Shown here: in pieces, positions 42,864 to 50,183 of the stretch
How the letters are laid out: each line of letters starts with the position of its first letter
Position numbering within the stretch: position 1 is the stretch's first letter
The notes under the pieces: generated by a model
Database searches by the model: none
What the model saw: only the letters and a program-made list of their open reading frames with translations
What the model was told of the DNA's origin: nothing
Source: Brevundimonas sp. MF30-B
GTDB taxonomy: Bacteria > Pseudomonadota > Alphaproteobacteria > Caulobacterales > Caulobacteraceae
Assembly (NCBI RefSeq): GCF_004683885.1
Contig: NZ_CP038440.1
Span: 1,894,001 to 1,958,000, forward strand
Length of the DNA stretch: 64,000 nucleotides
Reading direction: 5' to 3'
Made by a program: the position numbers and the translations under genes

Positions 42864-44213
42864 TCAGCCCGCCTCGCCGCGCAGCCGCTTCTGAATCGCC
42901 TCGCGGCCGATCAGGGGCGTGATCGCCGCCATGTCGGGGCCATGCGCCTGTCCCGTCAGCGCCAGCCGCAGCGGCATGAACAGGGCCTTGCCCTTTGCGC
43001 CCGTCTCGGCCTTGACCGCCTGGGTCCAGACGCTCCACGCCTGATCGTCCAGCGTCTCGGGCAGCAGACGCAGCGCCGTCTCGGCGAAGGCGACGTCTTC
43101 GATGACCGGCGCGACCGGGCCGCGCACGATGGCGGCCATCTGCTCGACCTCGCCGAACCTGCCCAGGTTCGGCTTGACCGCATTCCAGAACGCCTCGCCC
43201 AGATCGCAGCCCAACGCCTGCAACCGCGGTTGAGCCTCGGCATAGCTGAGGGCGTGCAGCGCCTGGGCGTTCAGACGGTCCAAGTCGGCCGTGTCATAGC
43301 GCGCCGGCGACCGGCCCATCTTGGAGAAGGCGAAGCCCTGGCCCAGCGCCTCGATCGAGGTCGCGACCTCCAGCGGGTCCGAGGTGCCGATCCGCCCCAG
43401 GTGGCTGGTGATGGCGATGGCCTCATAGCCCTGGTCGCGCATGTCGGCGATCGACAGCGAGCCCAGGCGCTTGGACAGCGCCTGGCCGTCGGCGCCGACC
43501 AGCAGCGGCATATGCGCAAAGCCCGGCAGAACGCCCGCCCAGCCCGCGGCGATCAGGGCCTCGAATATCTCGATCTGCGCGCCGGTGTTGGTGACGTGGT
43601 CCTCGCCCCGGATCACGTGGGTGATCGCCATGTCCAGATCGTCGACGACCGACGGCAGGGTGTAGAGGAACAGCCCGTCCTCGCGGATCAGGACGGGGTC
43701 GGACATCGAGGCCGTATCGACCTCGGCGTGGCCGCGCGACAGGTCTTCCCAGGCGACCCGCCGGCCGTCCAGCTTGAAGCGCCAGTGCGGCTTGCGGCCC
43801 TCGGCCTCGAACGCGGCCTTCTGCTCATCCGTCAGGCTGAGGCCCGCGCGGTCGTAGATCGGCGGCAGGCCGCGCGACAGCTGCACCTTGCGGCGGCGAT
43901 CCAGCTCTTCGGAGGTGTCGTAGCAGGCATACAGACGCCCGGCCGCCTTCAGCGCCTCGGCCGCGGCCTCGTAGCGATCGAAACGCTTGGACTGGTTGTG
44001 GCGCTCGTCCCAGACCAGACCCAGCCAGGTCAGATCATCCTCGATCCCCTGCTCGAACTCGGGCGTGGAGCGGGCCAGGTCGGTGTCGTCGATGCGCAGC
44101 ACGAACTGACCGCCCTGCCCCTTGGCGAACATCCAGTTCACGAGGGCGGTGCGCACATTGCCGACGTGCAGCCGGCCCGTGGGCGACGGGGCGAAACGAA
44201 CCTTGACGGTCAT
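42864..44213 (-). CDS. gltX: Glutamyl-tRNA synthetase
   Basis: Charges tRNA-Glu (and in alphaproteobacteria one of two GluRS copies may also charge tRNA-Gln for GatCAB). The 449-residue class I synthetase has FAPSPTGRLHVGN (HIGH box, residues 7-19), DDTDLARS, THVIRGEDHVTNTGAQ, and the KMSKS-like loop QALSKRLGSLS, which departs from the usual K-L-S-K-R. The C-terminal anticodon domain is short and diverged. Start ATG 44213 at MTVKVRFAPSPTG; the 18 additional upstream codons are non-conserved. Ends at the REP-like repeat pair. Confidence 0.94.
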   Translation of the reverse strand: MTVKVRFAPSPTGRLHVGNVRTALVNWMFAKGQGGQFVLRIDDTDLARSTPEFEQGIEDDLTWLGLVWDERHNQSKRFDRYEAAAEALKAAGRLYACYDTSEELDRRRKVQLSRGLPPIYDRAGLSLTDEQKAAFEAEGRKPHWRFKLDGRRVAWEDLSRGHAEVDTASMSDPVLIREDGLFLYTLPSVVDDLDMAITHVIRGEDHVTNTGAQIEIFEALIAAGWAGVLPGFAHMPLLVGADGQALSKRLGSLSIADMRDQGYEAIAITSHLGRIGTSDPLEVATSIEALGQGFAFSKMGRSPARYDTADLDRLNAQALHALSYAEAQPRLQALGCDLGEAFWNAVKPNLGRFGEVEQMAAIVRGPVAPVIEDVAFAETALRLLPETLDDQAWSVWTQAVKAETGAKGKALFMPLRLALTGQAHGPDMAAITPLIGREAIQKRLRGEAG

Positions 44214-44355
44214 GGGATCGGAAACCTTGGAATACGAGGCGGCTAGGTCGCGCCCCCGTCCCGCCAAGTCAAGCGATGCGGGTCTGCGTCAGCATCGGAC
44301 GCACCGCTTCAGACGGCGGCTGACGCCCTGCCCGGCCATGCTGTAAGCACCACCC

Positions 44356-45723
44356 ATGGCGAGAGACGGTGCGATCTATGTCTGCCAGTCCTGCGGGGCT
44401 GTGCACGGGAAATGGTCCGGGCAATGCGGGGCCTGCGGACAGTGGAACTCCATTGTCGAGGAGAGCCGCTCGGCCCCGCCCGGCGCGCTGAAACCGGCGG
44501 CGGTCAGCCGAACGCGCGGCGTGCAGTTCGAGACACTGCAGTCGGACACGCCCGAGCCGCCGCGCATCCTGACCGGCGTGACCGAGTTCGACCGGGTCTG
44601 CGGCGGGGGCGTGGTCCCCGGTTCGGCCCTGCTGCTGGGCGGCGATCCCGGCGTGGGCAAGTCCACTCTGTTGCTCGAGGTCACCGCCAAGGCGGCCCTG
44701 CGCGGGGCCAAGGTGGCCTACATCTCGGGCGAGGAGGCCATCGAGCAGATCCGCGCCCGCGCCAAACGCATGGGTCTGGAGGCCGCGCCGGTGAACCTGG
44801 CCTCGGCCACGGCGCTTCGCGAGATCATCGCTACGCTGAGGCGTGAGACGTTCGACATCGTCATCATCGACTCCATCCAGACCCTGTGGTCCGACGCCCA
44901 TGAGGCCGGTCCCGGCTCGGTGACCCAGGTGCGCGCCTGCGCCGGCGAGCTGGTGCGGCTGGCCAAGTCGCAGGGCGTCGCCGTCGTCCTGGTCGGCCAT
45001 GTCACCAAGGACGGACAGATCGCCGGCCCGCGGGTGGTCGAACACATGGTCGACGCCGTGCTCAGCTTCGAAGGCGAGCGCGGCTATCCCTTCCGCATCC
45101 TGCGCGCCGGCAAGAACCGCTTTGGCGCGACCGACGAGATCGGCGTGTTCGAAATGGGCGACGCGGGCCTGCGCGAGGTCGCCAATCCTTCGGCCCTGTT
45201 CCTGGGCGAAGGCAAGGACCGCGCGCCGGGGGCCGCCGTCTTCGCCGGCATCGAGGGCTCGCGTCCGGTGCTGGTCGAAATCCAGGCCCTGGTCTCCAAG
45301 TCCGCCTACGGCACGCCGCGCCGGGCCGTCATTGGCTGGGACACGGGGCGGCTGAACATGGTGCTGGCCGTGCTGGAGGCGCGTTGCGGCTTCGGCTTTG
45401 GCGACCAGGACGTCTATCTGAACGTGGCGGGCGGCCTGCGGATCAGCGAACCGGCGGCCGATCTGGCGGCTGCGGCGGCCCTGATCAGTTCGGCGGTGGA
45501 TCTGCCCCTGCCCCAGGGCTGCGTCGCCTTCGGCGAGATCAGCCTGTCGGGAGAGGTCCGCGCCGTCGGCCGCGCCGAGGCCCGTCTGCGCGAGGCGCAG
45601 AAGCTGGGCTTCGACCAGGCCCTGACGCCGCCCCTGACCGTCAAGGCGCCGGGCGTCAGCCTGACCTCGATGACGCGGCTGACGGAAGTCGTCGAACGAA
45701 TCTCGCAGAACCGCTACGACTGA
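44356..45723 (+). CDS. radA: DNA repair protein RadA (Sms)
   Basis: DnaB-like, RecA-related motor that extends strand exchange in recombinational repair. 455 residues: N-terminal C4 zinc finger (C10, C13, C24, C27 in YVCQSCGAVHGKWSGQCGAC), Walker A GGDPGVGKSTLLLE, the RadA motif KNRFGATDEIGVFEM, and the C-terminal Lon-protease-like domain (VYLNVAGGLRISEPAADLAAAAALISS, FGEISLSGEVRAVGRAEARLREA). Complete. Followed after 4 nt by cvpA and then purF. Confidence 0.96.
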   Translation: MARDGAIYVCQSCGAVHGKWSGQCGACGQWNSIVEESRSAPPGALKPAAVSRTRGVQFETLQSDTPEPPRILTGVTEFDRVCGGGVVPGSALLLGGDPGVGKSTLLLEVTAKAALRGAKVAYISGEEAIEQIRARAKRMGLEAAPVNLASATALREIIATLRRETFDIVIIDSIQTLWSDAHEAGPGSVTQVRACAGELVRLAKSQGVAVVLVGHVTKDGQIAGPRVVEHMVDAVLSFEGERGYPFRILRAGKNRFGATDEIGVFEMGDAGLREVANPSALFLGEGKDRAPGAAVFAGIEGSRPVLVEIQALVSKSAYGTPRRAVIGWDTGRLNMVLAVLEARCGFGFGDQDVYLNVAGGLRISEPAADLAAAAALISSAVDLPLPQGCVAFGEISLSGEVRAVGRAEARLREAQKLGFDQALTPPLTVKAPGVSLTSMTRLTEVVERISQNRYD

Positions 45724-45727
45724 CGCC

Positions 45728-46288
45728 GTGACCGGATACGACCTCTTCGTCGCCATCGTGCTGATCGCCTCGGTCGCGGCCGGAGCGGTGCGCGGCGGCG
45801 TGCGCGAACTGGTCAGCCTGCTGAGCGCCATCGTGGCCGCCTTCGTCGCCCTGATCGCCCTGCCCGTCACGGCCCCGGTCATGCGCGGCCTGATCGATCC
45901 CGACTGGATCGGCTCGGTCGTGGCGGTGATCGTCGGCTTCTTTCTCGTCTATTTCCTGCTGCGTCTGGTCGGCTCGGCCCTGTCCAAGGGCGCCAAGGCG
46001 CACGGCGCGCTGGGCGCGATCGACCGGCTGTTCGGCGTCGTCATCGGCGCGACGCGGGGCCTGCTGCTGATCGGCGCGGTGCACCTGACGGTGGCGGCCG
46101 GCCTGCCCGGCGACCGGTCTCCGCGCTGGCTGGACGAGGCGTTCTCCTATGGTCTCAGCGTCCGCGCCGCCCACGCCATCCAGTGGATCCTGCCGGGCCT
46201 CGGCCGGGGCGTCGACGCCGTCACCCCCCTGGTCGACGGATCGATCCGACGCGGCTTTTCCGACGATCCGGACTTGCCCCGGCCCTAA
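45728..46288 (+). CDS. cvpA: CvpA family membrane protein
   Basis: A 186-residue protein with four membrane helices: YDLFVAIVLIASVAAGAVRGGVRELVSLLSAIVAAFVALI is the CvpA N-terminal signature, then IGSVVAVIVGFFLVYFLLRLVGSAL, AIDRLFGVVIGATRGLLLIGAVHLTV. Needed for colicin V production in E. coli, broader role likely envelope-related. As in many bacteria it lies right in front of purF. Start is GTG 45728. Confidence 0.9.
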   Translation: MTGYDLFVAIVLIASVAAGAVRGGVRELVSLLSAIVAAFVALIALPVTAPVMRGLIDPDWIGSVVAVIVGFFLVYFLLRLVGSALSKGAKAHGALGAIDRLFGVVIGATRGLLLIGAVHLTVAAGLPGDRSPRWLDEAFSYGLSVRAAHAIQWILPGLGRGVDAVTPLVDGSIRRGFSDDPDLPRP

Positions 46289-46341
46289 TCCAGGAATACC
46301 TCGCCCTCGCGCCCCCAAAACCGGTCAATCGGAGCCCGACG

Positions 46342-47847
46342 ATGGACCACATGATCGCCGAACCCGTTGTTCATCGCGCCCACGCGCGCGATCCCGAAGA
46401 TGACGCCCTGCGTCTGGAATGCGGCGTGTGCGGCGTCTGGGGCGCCGACGGCGACGAGGGTTCCTCCATCGTGGCGCTGGGCCTGCACGCCTTGCAGCAT
46501 CGCGGTCAGGAAGCCTGCGGCATCGCCAGCGTCCGCGAAGCGCGCTTCCACACCGAACGACACATGGGCCTGGTCGGCGAGGCCTTCGGCGGTGCGGACC
46601 TGTCGCAGCGCATGCCCGGCCCGGCGGCCGTGGGCCACACCCGATACTCCACCGCCGGCGGCAGCTTCCTGCGCAACATCCAGCCCATGTTCGCCGACCT
46701 GGACCAGGGCGGCATCGCCATCGCTCACAACGGCAACCTGACCAACTTCCACTTTCTGCGGCGTCAGCTGGTCGGCGAAGGCGCGATCTTCCAGTCGACC
46801 TCGGACTCCGAGGTCATCCTTCACCTGATCGCCCGCAGCCGTAAGGCCAAGATCGTCGACCGCTTCATCGACGCCCTGGGCCGGATCGAGGGCGGTTACG
46901 CCCTGGTCGCCCAGACCCGCAGCAAGATGATCGGCGCGCGCGACCCGCTGGGCATCCGCCCGCTGGTGCTGGGCAAGGTCGGCGAGGCCTGGGTGCTGGC
47001 GTCCGAGACCTGCGCTCTGGACATGATCGGCGCCGACTTCGTGCGCGACGTCGAGCATGGCGAAGTCGTCGTGATCGACGACCAGGGCCTGCGCTCGCTC
47101 AAGCCCTTCACCACCGGCCCCGCCCGCCCCTGCCTGTTCGAATACGTCTACTTCTCGCGCCCCGATTCCATCGTGAACGGCCGGTCCGTCTATGAGGTGC
47201 GCAAGGAGATGGGCCGGATGCTGGCCCGCGAGCACGCGGTCGAGGCCGATATCGTGGTGCCCGTGCCGGATTCCGGCGTCCCCGCCGCCCTCGGATACGC
47301 CCAGGAAAGCGGCATCCCGTTCGAGATGGGCATCATCCGCAGCCACTATCTGGGCCGCACCTTCATCCAGCCCAGCCAGGGCGCGCGTCAGAAGGGCGTT
47401 CGCATGAAGCACAGCCCCAACAAGGCCGCGCTGGCCGGCAAGCGGGTCGTGCTGATCGACGATTCCATCGTGCGCGGCACCACATCGCTGAAGCTGGTTC
47501 GCGCCGTGCGCGCCGCCGGCGCGGCCGAGGTCCACCTGCGTTCCGCCAGCCCTCAGATCCTCTATCCCGACTTCTACGGCATCGACATGCCCGAGCGCAG
47601 CCAACTGATGGCCGCCAACATGACGCTGGAGGAGATGACCCGCGAGCTCGAGGTGGATTCGCTAGGCTTTATCTCCATCGACGGCCTGTACCGCGCCGTG
47701 GGCCAGGAGGCGCGCAACCCGACGCAGCCGCAGTTCACCGACCACTATTTCACGGGCGACTATCCCACCCGCCTGCTGGACCGTGAGATCGAGGAAGGCG
47801 GCCGCGACATGGACGCCCGGCAGCTGTCGCTGCTGGTGACCGCCTAA
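46342..47847 (+). CDS. purF: Amidophosphoribosyltransferase
   Basis: First step of de novo purine synthesis: PRPP plus glutamine to phosphoribosylamine. The 501-residue protein has a short propeptide ahead of the N-terminal-nucleophile Cys27 (LECGVCGVWG), the class II glutamine amidotransferase domain (HRGQEACGIAS, GHTRYSTAG, NGNLTNF), and the phosphoribosyltransferase domain with PVPDSGVPAALGYA and the PRPP loop VVLIDDSIVRGTT. ATG 46342 has a GGAG site. A 9-bp inverted repeat at 47885 lies behind it. Confidence 0.96.
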   Translation: MDHMIAEPVVHRAHARDPEDDALRLECGVCGVWGADGDEGSSIVALGLHALQHRGQEACGIASVREARFHTERHMGLVGEAFGGADLSQRMPGPAAVGHTRYSTAGGSFLRNIQPMFADLDQGGIAIAHNGNLTNFHFLRRQLVGEGAIFQSTSDSEVILHLIARSRKAKIVDRFIDALGRIEGGYALVAQTRSKMIGARDPLGIRPLVLGKVGEAWVLASETCALDMIGADFVRDVEHGEVVVIDDQGLRSLKPFTTGPARPCLFEYVYFSRPDSIVNGRSVYEVRKEMGRMLAREHAVEADIVVPVPDSGVPAALGYAQESGIPFEMGIIRSHYLGRTFIQPSQGARQKGVRMKHSPNKAALAGKRVVLIDDSIVRGTTSLKLVRAVRAAGAAEVHLRSASPQILYPDFYGIDMPERSQLMAANMTLEEMTRELEVDSLGFISIDGLYRAVGQEARNPTQPQFTDHYFTGDYPTRLLDREIEEGGRDMDARQLSLLVTA

Positions 47848-47884
47848 ACCCAACCCGTCGTCACGGTCGGTCTCCGACATTCTT

Positions 47885-47917
47885 CGACCTTGGCGCCCCA
47901 ACGAAGCTCCAAGGTCG
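47885..47917 (+). terminator. Inverted repeat behind purF, possible terminator
   Basis: CGACCTTGG (47885-47893) and CCAAGGTCG (47909-47917) form a perfect 9-bp stem around a 15-nt loop, followed by CATTTG. The weak T-run makes it an imperfect intrinsic terminator; it could separate purF from the SOS genes or bind a regulator. Confidence 0.45.
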
Positions 47918-47959
47918 CATTTGCCGGCTTGACTCACCGGGGGCGTCGAGCGCCATATA

Positions 47960-47974
47960 GAACAAATGGAGAAC
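47960..47974. promoter_or_regulatory. LexA operator (SOS box) of the imuA-imuB-dnaE2 operon
   Basis: GAAC-AAATGGA-GAAC, the reverse of GTTC-N7-GTTC, the established alphaproteobacterial LexA site. The candidate imuA start codon (ATG 47966-47968) lies in its 7-nt spacer. A -10-like CATATAG is just upstream at 47954. LexA bound here would block both transcription start and the start codon region. Confidence 0.85.
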
Positions 47975-48724
47975 ACACGATCCAATGTCCTGCAGTCTGT
48001 AGGACTGGGCCGCCCCGGCGCGCCCCGGGCCATTGCCCCAGATGCCCGGCGGCAGGCCTTCTGGTCTCTCCTCGACCACCCCGGGGTCCATGAATTCTAC
48101 GCTGAGGGCAGCGCCGACGCTGTCAGCGTCAACGGCTTCGGCCTTGGGGTCATTCTGTCGATTTCAAACGGCCAGGAAATGGTCTGGGCCATTCATGACC
48201 GCAGCGAATGCGAGATCGGCCGCCTTCATGGCCTAGGGGTGCGCCATATGGGCGTCGCGCCCCAGGATTTGCTGCTGGTCCGCACGCGCGATGTCCGCGC
48301 CCTGCTCGGCGTCGCAGAAGACGCGCTCAGGACAAGGGGCGTCCACACGGTCTTGCTCAGCACATGGGGAGAGGATCGGGCCTTCAGTCTGACCGCCAGT
48401 CGGCGGTTGTCACTGGCTGCCCGCAACGGGGGCAAGCGGCTGTTTCTGGTGCGGGCGGGGGCCGCACCGCAGCCCAGCGCAGCGGAAAGCCGGTGGTCGG
48501 TGCGATCCGCGGCCTCGACCCCGATGGAGGGCGGCGCTCCGGGTCGTCCCGCCTTTTGCGCGACCCTGCTGCGGAATCGAGCCGGCGCGCGCCTTGAAAC
48601 CTGGATGATGGAGTGGGACCGTGAAGGACGGTCGTTCGTCGAGCCGCCGACGTTACTTGGCCGTGTGGCTCCCTTGGCTGCCCACCGACCGGCTGAAACG
48701 CCCTGGGTCCGCCGCCGCGCCTGA
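47966..48724 (+). CDS. imuA: ImuA, RecA-like member of the SOS mutasome
   Basis: A 252-residue protein; ImuA proteins resemble RecA/SulA but are not canonical recombinases and work with ImuB and DnaE2 in damage-induced mutagenesis. Evident features are ARRQAFWSLLDHPGVHEFYAEGSADAVSVNGFGLGVIL near the start and MGVAPQDLLLVRTRDVRALLGVAEDALRTRGVHTVLL, WGEDRAFSLTASRRLSLAARNGGKRLFLVRAG in the RecA-like core. No Walker A is seen. The only candidate start before the conserved region is ATG 47966; there is no ribosome site, and the predicted transcription start coincides with it, so the mRNA may be leaderless. imuB overlaps the end by 104 nt. Confidence 0.87.
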   Translation: MENTRSNVLQSVGLGRPGAPRAIAPDARRQAFWSLLDHPGVHEFYAEGSADAVSVNGFGLGVILSISNGQEMVWAIHDRSECEIGRLHGLGVRHMGVAPQDLLLVRTRDVRALLGVAEDALRTRGVHTVLLSTWGEDRAFSLTASRRLSLAARNGGKRLFLVRAGAAPQPSAAESRWSVRSAASTPMEGGAPGRPAFCATLLRNRAGARLETWMMEWDREGRSFVEPPTLLGRVAPLAAHRPAETPWVRRRA

Positions 48725-50183
48725 CGACGCAGCGGGCGGGCCAGTCGTCCTAGCGGAAAAGGTCAAGGGGGCTCTGCGCCTCAGCGCCGTCGACCCCGAA
48801 GCCGCTCGGCAGGGCCTGAGCCCCGGCCTGACCTTGGCTGATGCACGGGCGCGGCTGCCTGTGCTGAACGTGGTCACGGCGCGGCCCGAGGCGGACGAGG
48901 CTCTGATGGCCTGGGTGCTGGAGGATTTCGATCGCTTTTCTCCCGTGATCGCGCTGGATCCGCGATATGGCCTGATGCTCGACGTGACCGGCTGCGCCCA
49001 TCTGTTCGGCGGCGAGGCTGGATTGATCCAAGCTGTCGGGACGCGCTTGAAACGCCTGGGGCTGCACAGCCGGCTCGCCCTCGCCTCGACGCCCCAGGCG
49101 GCGCGAGCTCTCAGCCGTTTCGGCCCCGGCGGCGTTTTCGGGCCAGAGGCAGGGCGTGCGGCCGTCCGCCGTCTCTCCGTCTCGGCTCTTGAACTTGAAG
49201 AACGCGAGGAGCAGGCCCTGCGCCGTGCAGGGCTGAAACGGCTGGGCGATCTGGACGACCGTCCCCGCGCGCCCCTGGCGGCCCGGTTCGGCTCGGATTT
49301 TCCATCTCGGCTGGCGCGCGTCTTGGGCGACGAGGACATCCGCATTACCCCGCATCGGCCCGCTCCGCCCATTGTGGTCGACCGCATCTTCTTCGAACCC
49401 ATCTCGACGGACGAAGATATCCAGCGAGTCCTTTGTGACCTGCTGGAAGAGATCATGGCGCGGCTGGAATCGGCGACCCTTGGCGCGCGGGCCTTCGAGG
49501 CGGCCTTCTATCGCGTGGACGGCGGGGTGCGGCGGATCGGGCTCAGGGTCGGACGCGCGACCCGAGACGCCGCCTCTGTGTTGCGCCTGTTCCGCGAGCG
49601 GATGGCGGCGCTGGACACGCCGCTGGATTCCGGATTCGGCTTCGACCAGATGCGGATGGCCGCGCTGGCCGTCGAGCGTCTGACTCCGGTTCAGGCGGAT
49701 CTGGAGGGAGACGCCGATGCGACCGGCGATCTGAGCGTCCTGATCGACCGCCTGGCCGCCCGGCTGGGGCCGGAGGCCGTGGTGCGGTTCCAGCCCCAGG
49801 GCTCCCATATCCCCGAACGCGGCGCACGCTGGATCACGGCTGGAGCCGTCCCTTGCCCGTCCGACGATTGGCCCGATCAGCATCCCGACGATCCGCCACT
49901 TCGTCCGCTGCATCTGTTCAATCCGCCCCAGCCGGTCGAGACCCTGGCCGAGGCGCCGGACGGCCACCCTTTTCGTTTCCGCTGGCGGCGCGTGGTGCAC
50001 AATGTCGCCCTTGCGGAGGGGCCCGAGCGGATCGCCGGGGAATGGTGGCGGGCGCCCGGCCAGCGCACCCGTGACTATTACCGCGTCGAGGACACGGACG
50101 GCCGGCGCTTCTGGCTGTTCCGTCAGGGGCTGTACGGCGCCGACGAACCGCCGCGGTGGTTCATCCACGGCCTGTTCGCATGA
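48621..50183 (+). CDS. imuB: ImuB, inactive Y-family polymerase-like mutasome protein
   Basis: A 520-residue protein of the Y-family polymerase fold (LAVWLPWLPTDRLKR at the start, LDPRYGLMLDVTGCAHLFGGEAGL, ALASTPQAARALSRFGPGGVF, and a long C-terminal region). ImuB homologues lack the catalytic acidic residues and act as a hub that binds the beta clamp and DnaE2; the region LTPVQADLEGD (about residue 353) sits where clamp-binding Q-motifs occur. GTG 48621 with a TGGAGTGGG ribosome site lies well inside imuA, a 104-nt out-of-frame overlap. The stop overlaps dnaE2 by 4 nt (ATGA). Confidence 0.9.
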   Translation: MKDGRSSSRRRYLAVWLPWLPTDRLKRPGSAAAPDDAAGGPVVLAEKVKGALRLSAVDPEAARQGLSPGLTLADARARLPVLNVVTARPEADEALMAWVLEDFDRFSPVIALDPRYGLMLDVTGCAHLFGGEAGLIQAVGTRLKRLGLHSRLALASTPQAARALSRFGPGGVFGPEAGRAAVRRLSVSALELEEREEQALRRAGLKRLGDLDDRPRAPLAARFGSDFPSRLARVLGDEDIRITPHRPAPPIVVDRIFFEPISTDEDIQRVLCDLLEEIMARLESATLGARAFEAAFYRVDGGVRRIGLRVGRATRDAASVLRLFRERMAALDTPLDSGFGFDQMRMAALAVERLTPVQADLEGDADATGDLSVLIDRLAARLGPEAVVRFQPQGSHIPERGARWITAGAVPCPSDDWPDQHPDDPPLRPLHLFNPPQPVETLAEAPDGHPFRFRWRRVVHNVALAEGPERIAGEWWRAPGQRTRDYYRVEDTDGRRFWLFRQGLYGADEPPRWFIHGLFA

